Shown piece after piece: positions 43,410 through 51,857 of a stretch of 64,000 bases of DNA. Numbering within the stretch: the first letter of the stretch is position 1; each line of letters starts with the position of its first letter. A model generated the notes under the pieces. It was not told where the DNA came from and did no database searches. It saw only the letters and a program-made list of their open reading frames with translations. Source of the DNA: [Pasteurella] aerogenes. GTDB taxonomy: Bacteria; Pseudomonadota; Gammaproteobacteria; Enterobacterales; Pasteurellaceae. The DNA lies in assembly GCA_900637275.1 (NCBI GenBank), contig LR134362.1, positions 682,001 through 746,000 of the forward strand. The letters are read 5' to 3'. A program made the position numbers and the translations under genes.

Positions 43410-46010
43410 ATGAGTAAATCCCTAGTTATTGTGGAATCTCCTGCGAAAGCAAAGACCATTAATAAATATTTAGGCAGTAATTACGTGGTGAAATCCAGTG
43501 TTGGACATATTCGCGATTTGCCGACTGGCAGTGTGACCACGGAAAAAGCTAAACCGGTCTCAAGCAAAGGATTGACCGCAGAACAAAAGCAGGCAATGAA
43601 AACGGAAAAGGAGCGTGCGGCGTTGGTAAAACGCATGGGGATTGATCCTTATCACAATTGGGACGCCAATTATCAAATTTTACCGGGCAAAGAAAAAGTG
43701 GTCGCTGAGCTGAAGTCTTTGGCAAAAAAAGCAGATCATATTTATCTCGCGACCGACTTGGATAGAGAGGGAGAGGCAATCGCTTGGCATTTGCGTGAAG
43801 TGATTGGCGGCGAGGAGTCGCGTTTTAGTCGTGTGGTGTTTAATGAAATTACCAAAAATGCGATTAAGCAAGCCTTTGAAAAACCTGAACATTTAAATAT
43901 TGATCGGGTAAATGCGCAGCAAACGCGTCGTTTTTTAGATCGCGTGGTGGGATTTATGGTTTCACCTTTGCTTTGGAAAAAAGTAGCGCGGGGCTTATCT
44001 GCCGGGCGAGTTCAATCGGTGGCGGTGAAATTATTAGTGGAGCGTGAGCGCGAAATTAAAGCCTTTAAACCGGAAGAATTTTGGCTGGTGGATGTCGCGG
44101 TAAAAAACGCGAAAAAAGCAGCAATTCACTTGGAAGTAACGCAGTTTGGCGGTAAAAAATTCGATCCAAAAACTGCGCAACAAGCGCAAAGTGCGGTGGA
44201 TTTTTTGCAAAAATCCGATTATGTTGTATCTGATTTAGAAACAAAACCGACTAGCTCGAAACCACGTGCGCCTTTTATCACGTCCACATTGCAACAAAGC
44301 GCCAGTACGCGCTTGGGCTTTGGCGTGAAAAAAACCATGATGTTAGCGCAGCGTTTGTATGAAGCCGGTTATATCACTTATATGCGTACAGACAGCACTA
44401 ACTTAAGCCAAGATGCGCTAAATATGGTGCGTAATTATATTGATCAACAATATGGTCAAGCCTATTTGCCGGAAAAGCCGAATTTTTATTCTAGCAAAGC
44501 CAATGCGCAAGAAGCGCACGAAGCTATTCGTCCGTCAGATGTGAGCTTAAGTGCGGGCGCGTTGAGCGGAATGGAAAAAGATGCGGTACGCTTGTATGAT
44601 TTGATTTGGCGTCAATTTGTGGCATGTCAAATGCCGGCAGCGCAATATGACAGCACAACGTTAACAGTGAATGCTGGCGAATATGAATTGAAAGCGAAAG
44701 GGCGAATTTTACGTTTTGACGGTTGGACGAAAGTCTTACCACAATCCAGTAAAAATCCGGAAGATCAAGAATTACCGGCAGTGCAATTAGGCGAAAAATT
44801 AGTTTTGGATAAGGTTGATCCACAACAACATTTTACCAAACCGCCGGCTCGCTTTACGGAAGCCGCGTTAGTAAAAGAACTAGAAAAGCGTGGTATTGGG
44901 CGTCCGTCCACTTATGCTGCAATTATTTCGACCATCCAAGAGCGCGGTTATGTACGCGTAGAAAATCGTCGTTTTTATGCGGAAAAAATGGGCGAAATTG
45001 TTACCGACCGTTTAAATCAATCCTTTGCGGATTTGATGAGCTACGATTTTACCGCTAATATGGAAGATATTTTAGACCAAATTGCGAATGGCGAAAAAGA
45101 TTGGAAAACAGAATTAAATCAATTCTTTAGCGATTTTTCCCAACGCTTGAGCAAAGCGGAATTGGATGAGTTGGAAGGTGGGATGAAACCAAATAGTTTG
45201 GTATTGACTGATATTCAATGTCCGACGTGTTCGCGCCCAATGGCAATTCGTACTGCCAGTACCGGTGTCTTTTTAGGCTGTTCCGGTTATGTGTTGCCGC
45301 CAAAAGAGCGGTGCAAAACGACGATAAATTTAATTCCGGAAGCAGAATTGTTGAACGTATTGGATGAATCTTCTGAAACCAAGGCGTTAATGGAGCGTAA
45401 ACGCTGTCCGAAATGTAATACCGCCATGGATAGCTATTTGATTGATGCTCATCGCAAACTGCATATTTGTGGGAATAATCCGAATTGTGATGGATATGTG
45501 GTGGAACAGGGTGAATATAAAATTAAAGGCTATGATGGACCGGTAGTGGAATGTGACAAATGCGGTGCGGATATGCATTTAAAACTCGGGCGTTTCGGTA
45601 AATATATGGCGTGTACGCAATGTGATAATACCCGTAAAATTTTGAAAAATGGGGAAGTCGCGCCACCAAAAGAAGAACCGGTACATTTTCCAGAATTAAA
45701 ATGTGAAAAATCGGATGCCTATTTTGTGTTACGTGATGGTGCGAGCGGGGTGTTTATGTCAGCGCATAATTTCCCGAAATCGCGTGAAACGCGGGCGGCA
45801 AAAGTGGCAGAGTTGGCACAATATCGCGATCGTTTGCCGGAAAAATTGCGCTATCTTGCGGATGCTCCACAATTTGATCCGGAAGGCAACGAAGCCATTA
45901 TTCGTTTCAGTCGTAAAGAAAAACATCAATATGTAACTTCGGAAAAAAATGGCAAAGCGACTAAATGGATCGTGAATTATATTGACGGGAAATGGGTAGA
46001 AACGAAATAA
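43410..46010 (+). CDS. topA: DNA topoisomerase I (type IA)
   Basis: Relaxes negative supercoils by single-strand passage. The 866 residues match E. coli TopA (865). Visible parts: the TOPRIM start LVIVESPAKAKTINKYLG, the acidic DLDREGEAIAWHL, the catalytic Tyr in YITYMRTDSTNLS near residue 320, and EAHEAIRPSD. Three C-terminal Cys4 zinc modules follow (CPTC...CSGYVLPPKERC, CPKCNTAMD...CDGY, CDKCGADMHLKLGRFGKY...CTQC). An uptake sequence near 44189 is translated as QSAVD. A long hairpin with opposed uptake sequences ends the gene. Confidence 0.97.
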   Translation: MSKSLVIVESPAKAKTINKYLGSNYVVKSSVGHIRDLPTGSVTTEKAKPVSSKGLTAEQKQAMKTEKERAALVKRMGIDPYHNWDANYQILPGKEKVVAELKSLAKKADHIYLATDLDREGEAIAWHLREVIGGEESRFSRVVFNEITKNAIKQAFEKPEHLNIDRVNAQQTRRFLDRVVGFMVSPLLWKKVARGLSAGRVQSVAVKLLVEREREIKAFKPEEFWLVDVAVKNAKKAAIHLEVTQFGGKKFDPKTAQQAQSAVDFLQKSDYVVSDLETKPTSSKPRAPFITSTLQQSASTRLGFGVKKTMMLAQRLYEAGYITYMRTDSTNLSQDALNMVRNYIDQQYGQAYLPEKPNFYSSKANAQEAHEAIRPSDVSLSAGALSGMEKDAVRLYDLIWRQFVACQMPAAQYDSTTLTVNAGEYELKAKGRILRFDGWTKVLPQSSKNPEDQELPAVQLGEKLVLDKVDPQQHFTKPPARFTEAALVKELEKRGIGRPSTYAAIISTIQERGYVRVENRRFYAEKMGEIVTDRLNQSFADLMSYDFTANMEDILDQIANGEKDWKTELNQFFSDFSQRLSKAELDELEGGMKPNSLVLTDIQCPTCSRPMAIRTASTGVFLGCSGYVLPPKERCKTTINLIPEAELLNVLDESSETKALMERKRCPKCNTAMDSYLIDAHRKLHICGNNPNCDGYVVEQGEYKIKGYDGPVVECDKCGADMHLKLGRFGKYMACTQCDNTRKILKNGEVAPPKEEPVHFPELKCEKSDAYFVLRDGASGVFMSAHNFPKSRETRAAKVAELAQYRDRLPEKLRYLADAPQFDPEGNEAIIRFSRKEKHQYVTSEKNGKATKWIVNYIDGKWVETK

Positions 46011-46027
46011 TTTCCTGATTTGAAGAA

Positions 46028-46067
46028 AAAGTGCGGTGAAAAAATAACAAATTTTTGACCGCACTTT
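46028..46067. terminator. Terminator between convergent topA and codA
   Basis: AAAGTGCGGT (46028-46037) pairs with ACCGCACTTT (46058-46067). An inner A/T stem (AAAAA with TTTTT) extends the hairpin to about 15 pairs. Confidence 0.75.
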
Positions 46068-46074
46068 GCTACAA

Positions 46075-47340
46075 TTATTGACGATAATTCACCGTTTCTA
46101 CATTGGTTAAATTAATCTGCGTTTGTGCCGGTTTAGTTTCTGCAATAATATTACCGTGGCGAATTGAATAACGGGTTGGTACTTGGCGACGCACCGCATC
46201 AAATCCATTTTCAGCAGGTAAAATCACCAAATTTGCGGAATTCCCCTCTTGCACGCCATAATCTTTTAAGCCTAGTGTTTTTGCGCTATTTTCTGTAATT
46301 AACTTTAAGCCATCATTAATTTGACCGTAGCCCATTAATTGACATACATGTAACCCCATATGTAGCACTTGCAACATATTTGCTGTGCCAAGTGGATACC
46401 ATGGGTCAAACACATCATCGTGACCAAAACATACGTTAATATTGGCTTTTAGCATTTCTTTCACAAGGGTAATTCCACGGCGTTTTGGATAGGTATCAAA
46501 ACGACCTTGCAAATGAATATTGACCAATGGGTTTGCCACAAAATTGATTTTTGACATTTTTAATAAGCGAAATAAACGTGAGGCATAAGCACCATTATAT
46601 GAATGCATTGCTGTAGTATGGCTTGCGGTTACTTGCTCACCCATTTCGTATTTCAACGCTAACGCGGCCACAGTTTCCACAAAACGCGACTGTTCATCGT
46701 CAATTTCATCACAATGAATATCCATTTGTTTACCATATTTGCGTGCAATTTTAAAAGCAATATGCATTGACTCTACGCCATATTCACGGGTGAATTCAAA
46801 ATGAGGAATACCTCCAACAACATCTGCCCCCATTTCCATCGCTTTATCAAGCAATGCTTCACCATTAGGGTAAGATAAAATGCCTTCTTGTGGAAAAGCG
46901 ACAATTTGCAAATCTATCCAAGGCGATACTTCTTTTTTCACTTCAAGCATGGCTTTAAGTGCGGTCAAAGTTGGATCAGAAACATCTACGTGGGTACGCA
47001 CATATTGAATACCATTAGCAATTTGCCATTTCAATGTTTTCCATGCTCGATTTTTTACATCTTCGTGATTCAGCATTTCTTTACGTTCAGCCCAACGTTC
47101 AATACCTTCAAACAAGGTGCCGGATTGATTCCAATTTGGCTGACCTGCAGTCTGTGTCGCATCTAAATGGATATGCGGTTCGACAAATGGCGGATACACA
47201 ATGCCATTTTCTGCATCTAAAATTTTGCCCGAAAAATCTAATTTTTCATCGTTAGAAACAATTTTAGTAATTTTTCCGTTCTCAATTAAGATCTGCCATA
47301 AACCTTCACGATTTGCCAAATGAGTATTTTTAATTAACAT
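46075..47340 (-). CDS. codA: Cytosine deaminase
   Basis: Deaminates cytosine to uracil for pyrimidine salvage. A 421-residue amidohydrolase (E. coli 427). Metal ligands and active-site motifs are visible: PHIHLDAT, DIHCDEIDDEQ, ASHTTAMHSY and CFGHDDVFDPWYPLG. It starts 9 bases after codB, and the two form the codBA operon. An uptake sequence lies inside near 46957. Confidence 0.95.
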   Translation of the reverse strand: MLIKNTHLANREGLWQILIENGKITKIVSNDEKLDFSGKILDAENGIVYPPFVEPHIHLDATQTAGQPNWNQSGTLFEGIERWAERKEMLNHEDVKNRAWKTLKWQIANGIQYVRTHVDVSDPTLTALKAMLEVKKEVSPWIDLQIVAFPQEGILSYPNGEALLDKAMEMGADVVGGIPHFEFTREYGVESMHIAFKIARKYGKQMDIHCDEIDDEQSRFVETVAALALKYEMGEQVTASHTTAMHSYNGAYASRLFRLLKMSKINFVANPLVNIHLQGRFDTYPKRRGITLVKEMLKANINVCFGHDDVFDPWYPLGTANMLQVLHMGLHVCQLMGYGQINDGLKLITENSAKTLGLKDYGVQEGNSANLVILPAENGFDAVRRQVPTRYSIRHGNIIAETKPAQTQINLTNVETVNYRQ

Positions 47341-47349
47341 TTTTACTCC

Positions 47350-48570
47350 TTATTTACGTAACAGTCGCAATAATGGATTTAAAATTAAATATGCCACTGC
47401 ACCACCCACAATCGCATTGACAGGAATAATTCCAGGAATGAATTGACCACAAATTACGCCTACCGCTACTGCTACAATTGCTGCCCAGTTAATATTTACA
47501 AAATGTGCATTATCAAAATCAGCATAAGATTTCATACGTAACAAATAATCCGCAATGATCACACCACCAATCGGTGGAATTGCTGCTGATAAGAAAGTTA
47601 ACCAACCCACAAAATGATTATATAACCATAAAGCACAAACTGTACCAATAATCCCATTCAGTACTGATAATTTGCGGCTACTGATGCCCGTGATGTTTGC
47701 AAAACCTAAACCTGAAGCATAAAGTGCATTATCATTGGTTGTCCAAATATTTAAGCCCAAGACGATAATCGCAGGAAGAATTAAGCCTTGTGCCACCATC
47801 ACATCAGAAATATCCGCCATTCCTTTTACTGCCGCACCCGCCGCACCAAACACGAACATTAACGTATTACCCAAGAAGAAAGCAATCATCGCAATGACAA
47901 TGGCTTGTCTCGCTTTTTTACCAAAGCGCACGAAATCCGCGGTTAATGAACCCGCACTCACAAAGGAACCAACGACTAAAGTAATTGCGGTGGCTAATTC
48001 CATTGGTTCTTTTGGCATTAAGGTTTTTAATGCCTCTAATCCACCTGCTTCACCTACCGCTAAATAAACGGAATAACCACCTAAAATTGCAATAGCCGGC
48101 ACAGCGATAGTGGATAAAATTGTGAGCGCTGAAATCCCGAAAAATACAGTGATCGTCATCAACAAGCCTGAGACTCCGATTAATAAGTTTGTATCAATGC
48201 CTGTGACTTTATTGACTGGAATGGCAAACATTGCCACACCGACACCAAACCAACCTACTTGTGTACCACCAAGCAATAATGATGGCAACCAAGAACCACG
48301 TATACCAAAAGAATAACGGGCTAAAACATGAGTCGTTAAGCCCGTTTTGGCACCAATATAACCTAACGCAGAAGTATAAACACCCAACATTAAGTTACCA
48401 ATAATAACCGCTGTCCAGAAATCATCGTAAGCTAAAGATGTACCAAGCGTACCGCCGGTCCACATGCTTGCCGAGAAAAACGTTAAACCCAACATAACAA
48501 ACGTTAACGCAATCGCGCCCTTACGTTCGCTTTGCGGTACAGGTTTTAAACTGAAGTTGTCCAAACTCAT
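47350..48570 (-). CDS. codB: Cytosine permease
   Basis: Inner-membrane NCS1 transporter that imports cytosine. The 406 residues have about twelve hydrophobic segments and closely match my recollection of E. coli CodB across the protein (GLTFFSASMWTGGTLGT, GGTQVGWFGVGVAMFAIP, NIWTTNDNALYASGLG). The frame is open to an ATG at 48618, but the ATG at 48570 (MSLDNFSLKPVPQ) fits the family start and has AAGGG about 9 bases upstream. A TATAAT (48613-48608) and a PurR-like box (48673-48688) lie upstream. Confidence 0.95.
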   Translation of the reverse strand: MSLDNFSLKPVPQSERKGAIALTFVMLGLTFFSASMWTGGTLGTSLAYDDFWTAVIIGNLMLGVYTSALGYIGAKTGLTTHVLARYSFGIRGSWLPSLLLGGTQVGWFGVGVAMFAIPVNKVTGIDTNLLIGVSGLLMTITVFFGISALTILSTIAVPAIAILGGYSVYLAVGEAGGLEALKTLMPKEPMELATAITLVVGSFVSAGSLTADFVRFGKKARQAIVIAMIAFFLGNTLMFVFGAAGAAVKGMADISDVMVAQGLILPAIIVLGLNIWTTNDNALYASGLGFANITGISSRKLSVLNGIIGTVCALWLYNHFVGWLTFLSAAIPPIGGVIIADYLLRMKSYADFDNAHFVNINWAAIVAVAVGVICGQFIPGIIPVNAIVGGAVAYLILNPLLRLLRK

Positions 48571-48672
48571 AAATAGCCCTTGTAAAATAAAGATCAAAAG
48601 TCGGTGCATTATACTCAAAACAGATTAAAAATCGACCGCACTTTAGCTAATTTTGCGATCTTTATTCTAAAT

Positions 48673-48688
48673 ACGCAACCGTTTGCTT
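48673..48688 (-). promoter_or_regulatory. PurR-like operator upstream of codBA
   Basis: ACGCAACCGTTTGCTT on the plus strand matches 14 of 16 bases of the PurR consensus ACGCAAACGTTTGCGT. It lies about 60 bases upstream of the codB -10 candidate (TATAAT on the minus strand, 48613-48608). E. coli codBA is PurR-repressed, so the site makes sense biologically, although it is rather far from that -10. Confidence 0.6.
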
Positions 48689-48742
48689 ATCAAATAAACA
48701 AAGGCATATTGCAATAACAACATTTTTATAGGAGAAACGATA

Positions 48743-48890
48743 ATGAAAAGATCTTTGTGATGATGTGACTCTTGTTCGTCGTTCAAAGTGCGGTGGGAAA
48801 TTCACCAGTTTTGATGTTACTGCAACGCTACAAAAACAAGATATTACAAGCCGGATAATGAACGAAAAAGTGCTACATAATACCGAATAA
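48743..48890 (+). pseudogene. Small frameshifted reading frame of unknown identity
   Basis: An AGGAG at 48730-48734 precedes an ATG at 48743 that hits a stop after five codons. If one A of the AAAA run (48746-48749) were absent, the frame would read on as MKDLCDDVTLVRRSKCGGKF and continue for 48 codons to a TAA at 48888. The good ribosome site plus the open second frame suggest a broken or programmed-shift gene, possibly only the N-terminal part of a longer one. I do not recognise the sequence. An uptake sequence (about 48786) is inside. The rest of the 48571-48902 gap is the codB promoter region. Confidence 0.3.
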
Positions 48891-48902
48891 GTAATAAGCT
48901 GA

Positions 48903-49775
48903 TTATATGCGAATATACTCTTGTATAAATTGGATCAAATCACGACTTGCTATGGAAAGATAACGGGATTTAGACCAAACTAATCCAATATTTACAGATA
49001 ATTTAGGCCGCATTGAGACTAATTTGACATCTTGTCTTGATAAAGGGATTTTATCTAAAATGAACGAAAGCCCAATGCCATTTGCCACAGAATTAATATT
49101 ATTTTCAATATGATTGGACGATAAGACGACCCTAGGCATAAAACCGCATTTTTCACATTGTTGCATCACATTTTTTCGATGGACCGAATCTAATTTCATC
49201 ATAATCAGAGACTCATTGCGTAAATCAGAAAAAGGGATTTCCTTCTTTTTTGCAAAAGCATGAGATACTGGCACACAAAGTTTATGTTCCGAAGAAAACA
49301 AATGCACAGATTCTAAATGATTGGCAATGTCGTTGGTAATTAAAACAGCTAAATCTAATTCCCCTTTGAGCAATCGCTCATAAATGCCAAGCGAACCTTC
49401 AACGACAACATTAAGCTCCCATTGGGGGTATGCTTTCCTAAAATGCTCTAGTAAAGGGTCAAAAAGATATTTTCCAATCATAGGAGGAATGCCGATTGTC
49501 ACAACGCCTGTGGTTTGTTGGCTATCCCTTATTTCCTGCACCACATTATCTAGCTTTTGTATAATCGCTTTAGTTTTGGCATAGAAATGTTCCCCTTCTT
49601 TGGTAAGGACAATATTCTTGTATCCCCGTTGCAATAAAGGCACACCAAGTTCCTCTTCTAACTTCTTGATAGCCATTGTAATGTTTGGTTGAGAAACAAA
49701 GTTCAGTTCCGCTGCTCGTGTAAAGTTGCGTTGTTCTACCACGCTAATAAAGTATTTAATCTGTTTTAATTCCAT
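48903..49775 (-). CDS. LysR family regulator divergent from the hydro-lyase genes
   Basis: The 290 residues start with the LysR winged helix-turn-helix (MELKQIKYFISVVEQRNFTR, then AAELNFVSQPNITMAIKKLE) and continue with the two-lobe effector domain (VVTIGIPPMIG onward). It is divergent from the ttdAB-like pair, the same arrangement as E. coli ttdR and ttdAB, so it probably activates them in response to their substrate or a related acid. Two inverted repeats of LysR type lie between the genes at 49802-49831. No exact uptake sequence was found in it. Confidence 0.88.
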   Translation of the reverse strand: MELKQIKYFISVVEQRNFTRAAELNFVSQPNITMAIKKLEEELGVPLLQRGYKNIVLTKEGEHFYAKTKAIIQKLDNVVQEIRDSQQTTGVVTIGIPPMIGKYLFDPLLEHFRKAYPQWELNVVVEGSLGIYERLLKGELDLAVLITNDIANHLESVHLFSSEHKLCVPVSHAFAKKKEIPFSDLRNESLIMMKLDSVHRKNVMQQCEKCGFMPRVVLSSNHIENNINSVANGIGLSFILDKIPLSRQDVKLVSMRPKLSVNIGLVWSKSRYLSIASRDLIQFIQEYIRI

Positions 49776-49801
49776 ATATTTTCATAAATAAAAATTAGAG
49801 T

Positions 49802-49831
49802 TATAAATTATATTTATAGCATAATCATTAT
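49802..49831. promoter_or_regulatory. Inverted repeats of LysR type between the regulator and the hydro-lyase genes
   Basis: TATAAAT-TAT-ATTTATA (49802-49818) contains ATAA-N7-TTAT, the T-N11-A pattern of LysR operators. ATAAT-C-ATTAT (49821-49831) follows next to it. Such paired sites often form the recognition and activation half-sites of a LysR-controlled divergent promoter. Confidence 0.5.
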
Positions 49832-49903
49832 AAAGTATTTCACAGCTTATTTGTATTTAATTAGGATAAAAACCAGTCCCAATAAAGCGAGAAGGAAAAA
49901 ACA

Positions 49904-50746
49904 ATGAGAATATTAAATACAGAAGACTTAATCCCTGTTATTGAACGTTTATGTATTAAAGCTTGCTGTGAATTAAATGATAACGTGGTTAATGCCTTTC
50001 GAACTGCATTAGAAACCGAAATATCCCCTATCGGGCGCGATTCCCTTGAAATTATTATCCACAATGCCGAATATGCCAAACAACATCAACGCCCAAGCTG
50101 TCATGATACTGGCGTTGCGGTTGTGTTTATCGAAATTGGACAAGAGGTTTGCTGGCAAGGTCGTCCACTTGAAACTGTGGTAAATGAAGGGGTAGCAAGA
50201 GGCTATACCAATGGTTATTTACGCAAATCTGTCGTTGCCGACCCACTTAATCGTGAAAACACCAATGATAATACTCCAGCCATGTTGCACACAGAAATTG
50301 TACCTGGAGATAAAGTAACCATTACCGTTATGCCTAAAGGGGGCGGTAGTGAAAATATGGGGGCATTCAAAGTATTATTACCAGGTGAAGGCGTAGAAGG
50401 TTTAAAAAATTTCTTATTGGAAACCGTTGAGCGTGTTGGTGGGAACCCTTGCCCGCCTTATATCATCGGAATTGGTGTGGGCGGAACGATGGACGTTTGT
50501 GCCTTAATGGCAAAAAAAGCCTTATTACGCCCTATTGGTGAACGTAATTCAACCCCATTCTATGCCACATTAGAAGAAGAATGTTTAGAGTTAGTCAATA
50601 AAACAGGCATTGGACCTATTGGCTACGGCGGTAAAGCAACAGCATTAGATGTACATATTGATTATCACGGTGTACATATAACTTCCTTACCTATTGCCAT
50701 TAACTTCCAATGTAACGCAGTACGTCAAGCAACAGAAGTCATTTAG
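49904..50746 (+). CDS. Fe-S hydro-lyase alpha subunit (tartrate dehydratase/class I fumarase type)
   Basis: Catalytic alpha subunit of a two-part [4Fe-4S] dehydratase, 280 residues. Cluster Cys candidates are in QRPSCHDTGVAV (near residue 66), GGNPCPPYIIG (near 185) and MDVCALMAKKALLR. The motifs NTPAMLHTEIVPGD and GIGPIGYGGKATALDVH are typical of the family. The divergent LysR gene resembles the E. coli ttdR-ttdAB layout, but no tartrate/succinate antiporter gene follows, and class I fumarase alone is also possible. Substrate is therefore not assigned. Confidence 0.85.
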   Translation: MRILNTEDLIPVIERLCIKACCELNDNVVNAFRTALETEISPIGRDSLEIIIHNAEYAKQHQRPSCHDTGVAVVFIEIGQEVCWQGRPLETVVNEGVARGYTNGYLRKSVVADPLNRENTNDNTPAMLHTEIVPGDKVTITVMPKGGGSENMGAFKVLLPGEGVEGLKNFLLETVERVGGNPCPPYIIGIGVGGTMDVCALMAKKALLRPIGERNSTPFYATLEEECLELVNKTGIGPIGYGGKATALDVHIDYHGVHITSLPIAINFQCNAVRQATEVI

Positions 50747-50757
50747 GAGAACGAATT

Positions 50758-51309
50758 ATGCACATCGAAGTAAAATTACCCTTAACCAAAACATTTGTAA
50801 AAAGTTTACGTGTTGGCGATGTTCTCTACCTAAAAGGCGATGTTTACACTTGCCGTGATGCAGGACATAAATTAATTCGCGAAACTCTTGATCGAGGAGA
50901 AACCTTTCCATTAGATTGGACGGATCAATTGGTTTATTATGCAGGTCCTTGCCCTGCTCATCCAGGCGAAGTCTTTAACTCAAACGGTCCAACCACAGCG
51001 GCTCGAATGGATCCTTTTGTAGAAATGATGTTCCAACTTGGTGCGCTTGGCTTTATTGGTAAAGGAGATCGTGCACCTTATGTGGCAGAATTATGCAAAA
51101 AATATGGCGGAGTTTCTTTATTAGGCGTGGGTGGAGCATCGGCAATTAATGCGGATAAAGTTACCGCAGCCGAACTCGTGATGTATCCCGAATTAGGAAC
51201 AGAAGCGATTAAGCGAGTCACTTTCGATGGTTTCCGAGTTATTGTCGGTATTGATTCTGAAGGTCAGGTTTTGCAACAGCAAGAAGTTCCAAAATATAAA
51301 CAAGGGTAA
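50758..51309 (+). CDS. Fe-S hydro-lyase beta subunit
   Basis: The 183-residue partner of the preceding gene, covering the swivelling beta domain fused to the alpha domain in one-chain fumarases. It shows LRVGDVLYLKGDVYTCRDAGH, YYAGPCPAHPGEVF, GPTTAARMDPFVEMM and GKGD, matching the fumarate hydratase C-terminal domain. It starts 11 bases after the alpha subunit with an AGGAG ribosome site, so the two are translated together. Confidence 0.87.
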   Translation: MHIEVKLPLTKTFVKSLRVGDVLYLKGDVYTCRDAGHKLIRETLDRGETFPLDWTDQLVYYAGPCPAHPGEVFNSNGPTTAARMDPFVEMMFQLGALGFIGKGDRAPYVAELCKKYGGVSLLGVGGASAINADKVTAAELVMYPELGTEAIKRVTFDGFRVIVGIDSEGQVLQQQEVPKYKQG

Positions 51310-51371
51310 AAGAACTTTATTCTGTAAAATGGAATACTTAGTACGCATATCCCAATATACTGGATAATGAT

Positions 51372-51412
51372 AAAAACGGTTTAATTTTGCAAAAAATTAC
51401 AAAATTAAACCG
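51372..51412 (-). terminator. Minus-strand terminator-like hairpin
   Basis: CGGTTTAATTTTG (51377-51389) and its exact complement (51400-51412) form a 13-bp stem with a 10-base loop. On the minus strand five T follow (51376-51372), so it would end transcripts coming from the decayed frames or from pta read-through. Confidence 0.6.
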
Positions 51413-51516
51413 ATTAAACAACCTGAAAGAGAAAACCAAACCATTAGTCTAAATGCACTAAAATGATATTTTAACGATGTCGAAAATCTTGTAAGTAAAT
51501 ATCCGTCTTCTGAATA

Positions 51517-51723
51517 TTATGCTGTAAATAAATATTTTTCTCCGTCTGATTCTATTCTTAATTCCAATATATCAACCTGAGGCTCAGGCATAATTTTTAT
51601 TTTCCTTTATAGATTGTTGTCCTTTAGCCCAACTATATGTTCCGGCTTAAGTTCTTCATCTATTGAATGAACAGTAACAGACTTCAACCCTGCCTTTTTA
51701 GCTACGCCCATTAATGGGAACAT
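51517..51723 (-). pseudogene. Unrecognised decayed gene fragments
   Basis: Two short minus-strand frames with protein-like composition lie one after the other: 51723-51607 (38 residues, start MFPLMGVAKKAG) and 51591-51517 (24 residues, start MPEPQVDILELR). The first is followed by GGAAAATAAAAATT just before the second ATG. An in-frame stop breaks the second, after which protein-like sequence continues to about 51420. Origin unknown. Confidence 0.3.
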
Positions 51724-51809
51724 TTATATCGCAAAATAATAAAGTTGGAAAATAATTGGAAAATCACCAAAAAAATACCTTTACCCCTCTTTTTGGGGTT
51801 AAGAACATA

Positions 51810-51842
51810 AAAAAGGCTAAAACCATGGGTTTTAGCCTTTTT
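51810..51842 (-). terminator. Terminator after pta (minus strand)
   Basis: A perfect 15-bp stem (51810-51824 with 51828-51842) around a 3-base loop, ending in A/T runs on both sides. It lies 15 bases beyond the pta stop codon. Confidence 0.85.
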
Positions 51843-51857
51843 TGTTTGGATTATTGA

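Larger units (their letters stand above)
51310..51857 (-). other. Region between the hydro-lyase genes and pta with gene fragments and hairpins
   Basis: No intact gene is visible in these 548 bases. On the minus strand a 38-codon frame (51607-51723) reads MFPLMGVAKKAGLKSVTVHS and ends in a stop. A second short frame (51517-51591) reads MPEPQVDILELRIESDGEKY, hits a stop, and stays open beyond it (YSEDGYLLTRF and on). These look like pieces of one or two decayed genes that I do not recognise. Hairpins lie at 51377-51412 and 51810-51842. Confidence 0.45.

Noticed and set aside
49904..51309. Naming the hydro-lyase genes ttdA and ttdB outright
   Set aside because: The two-subunit architecture is shared by fumarases and other dehydratases, and no tartrate transporter is present.
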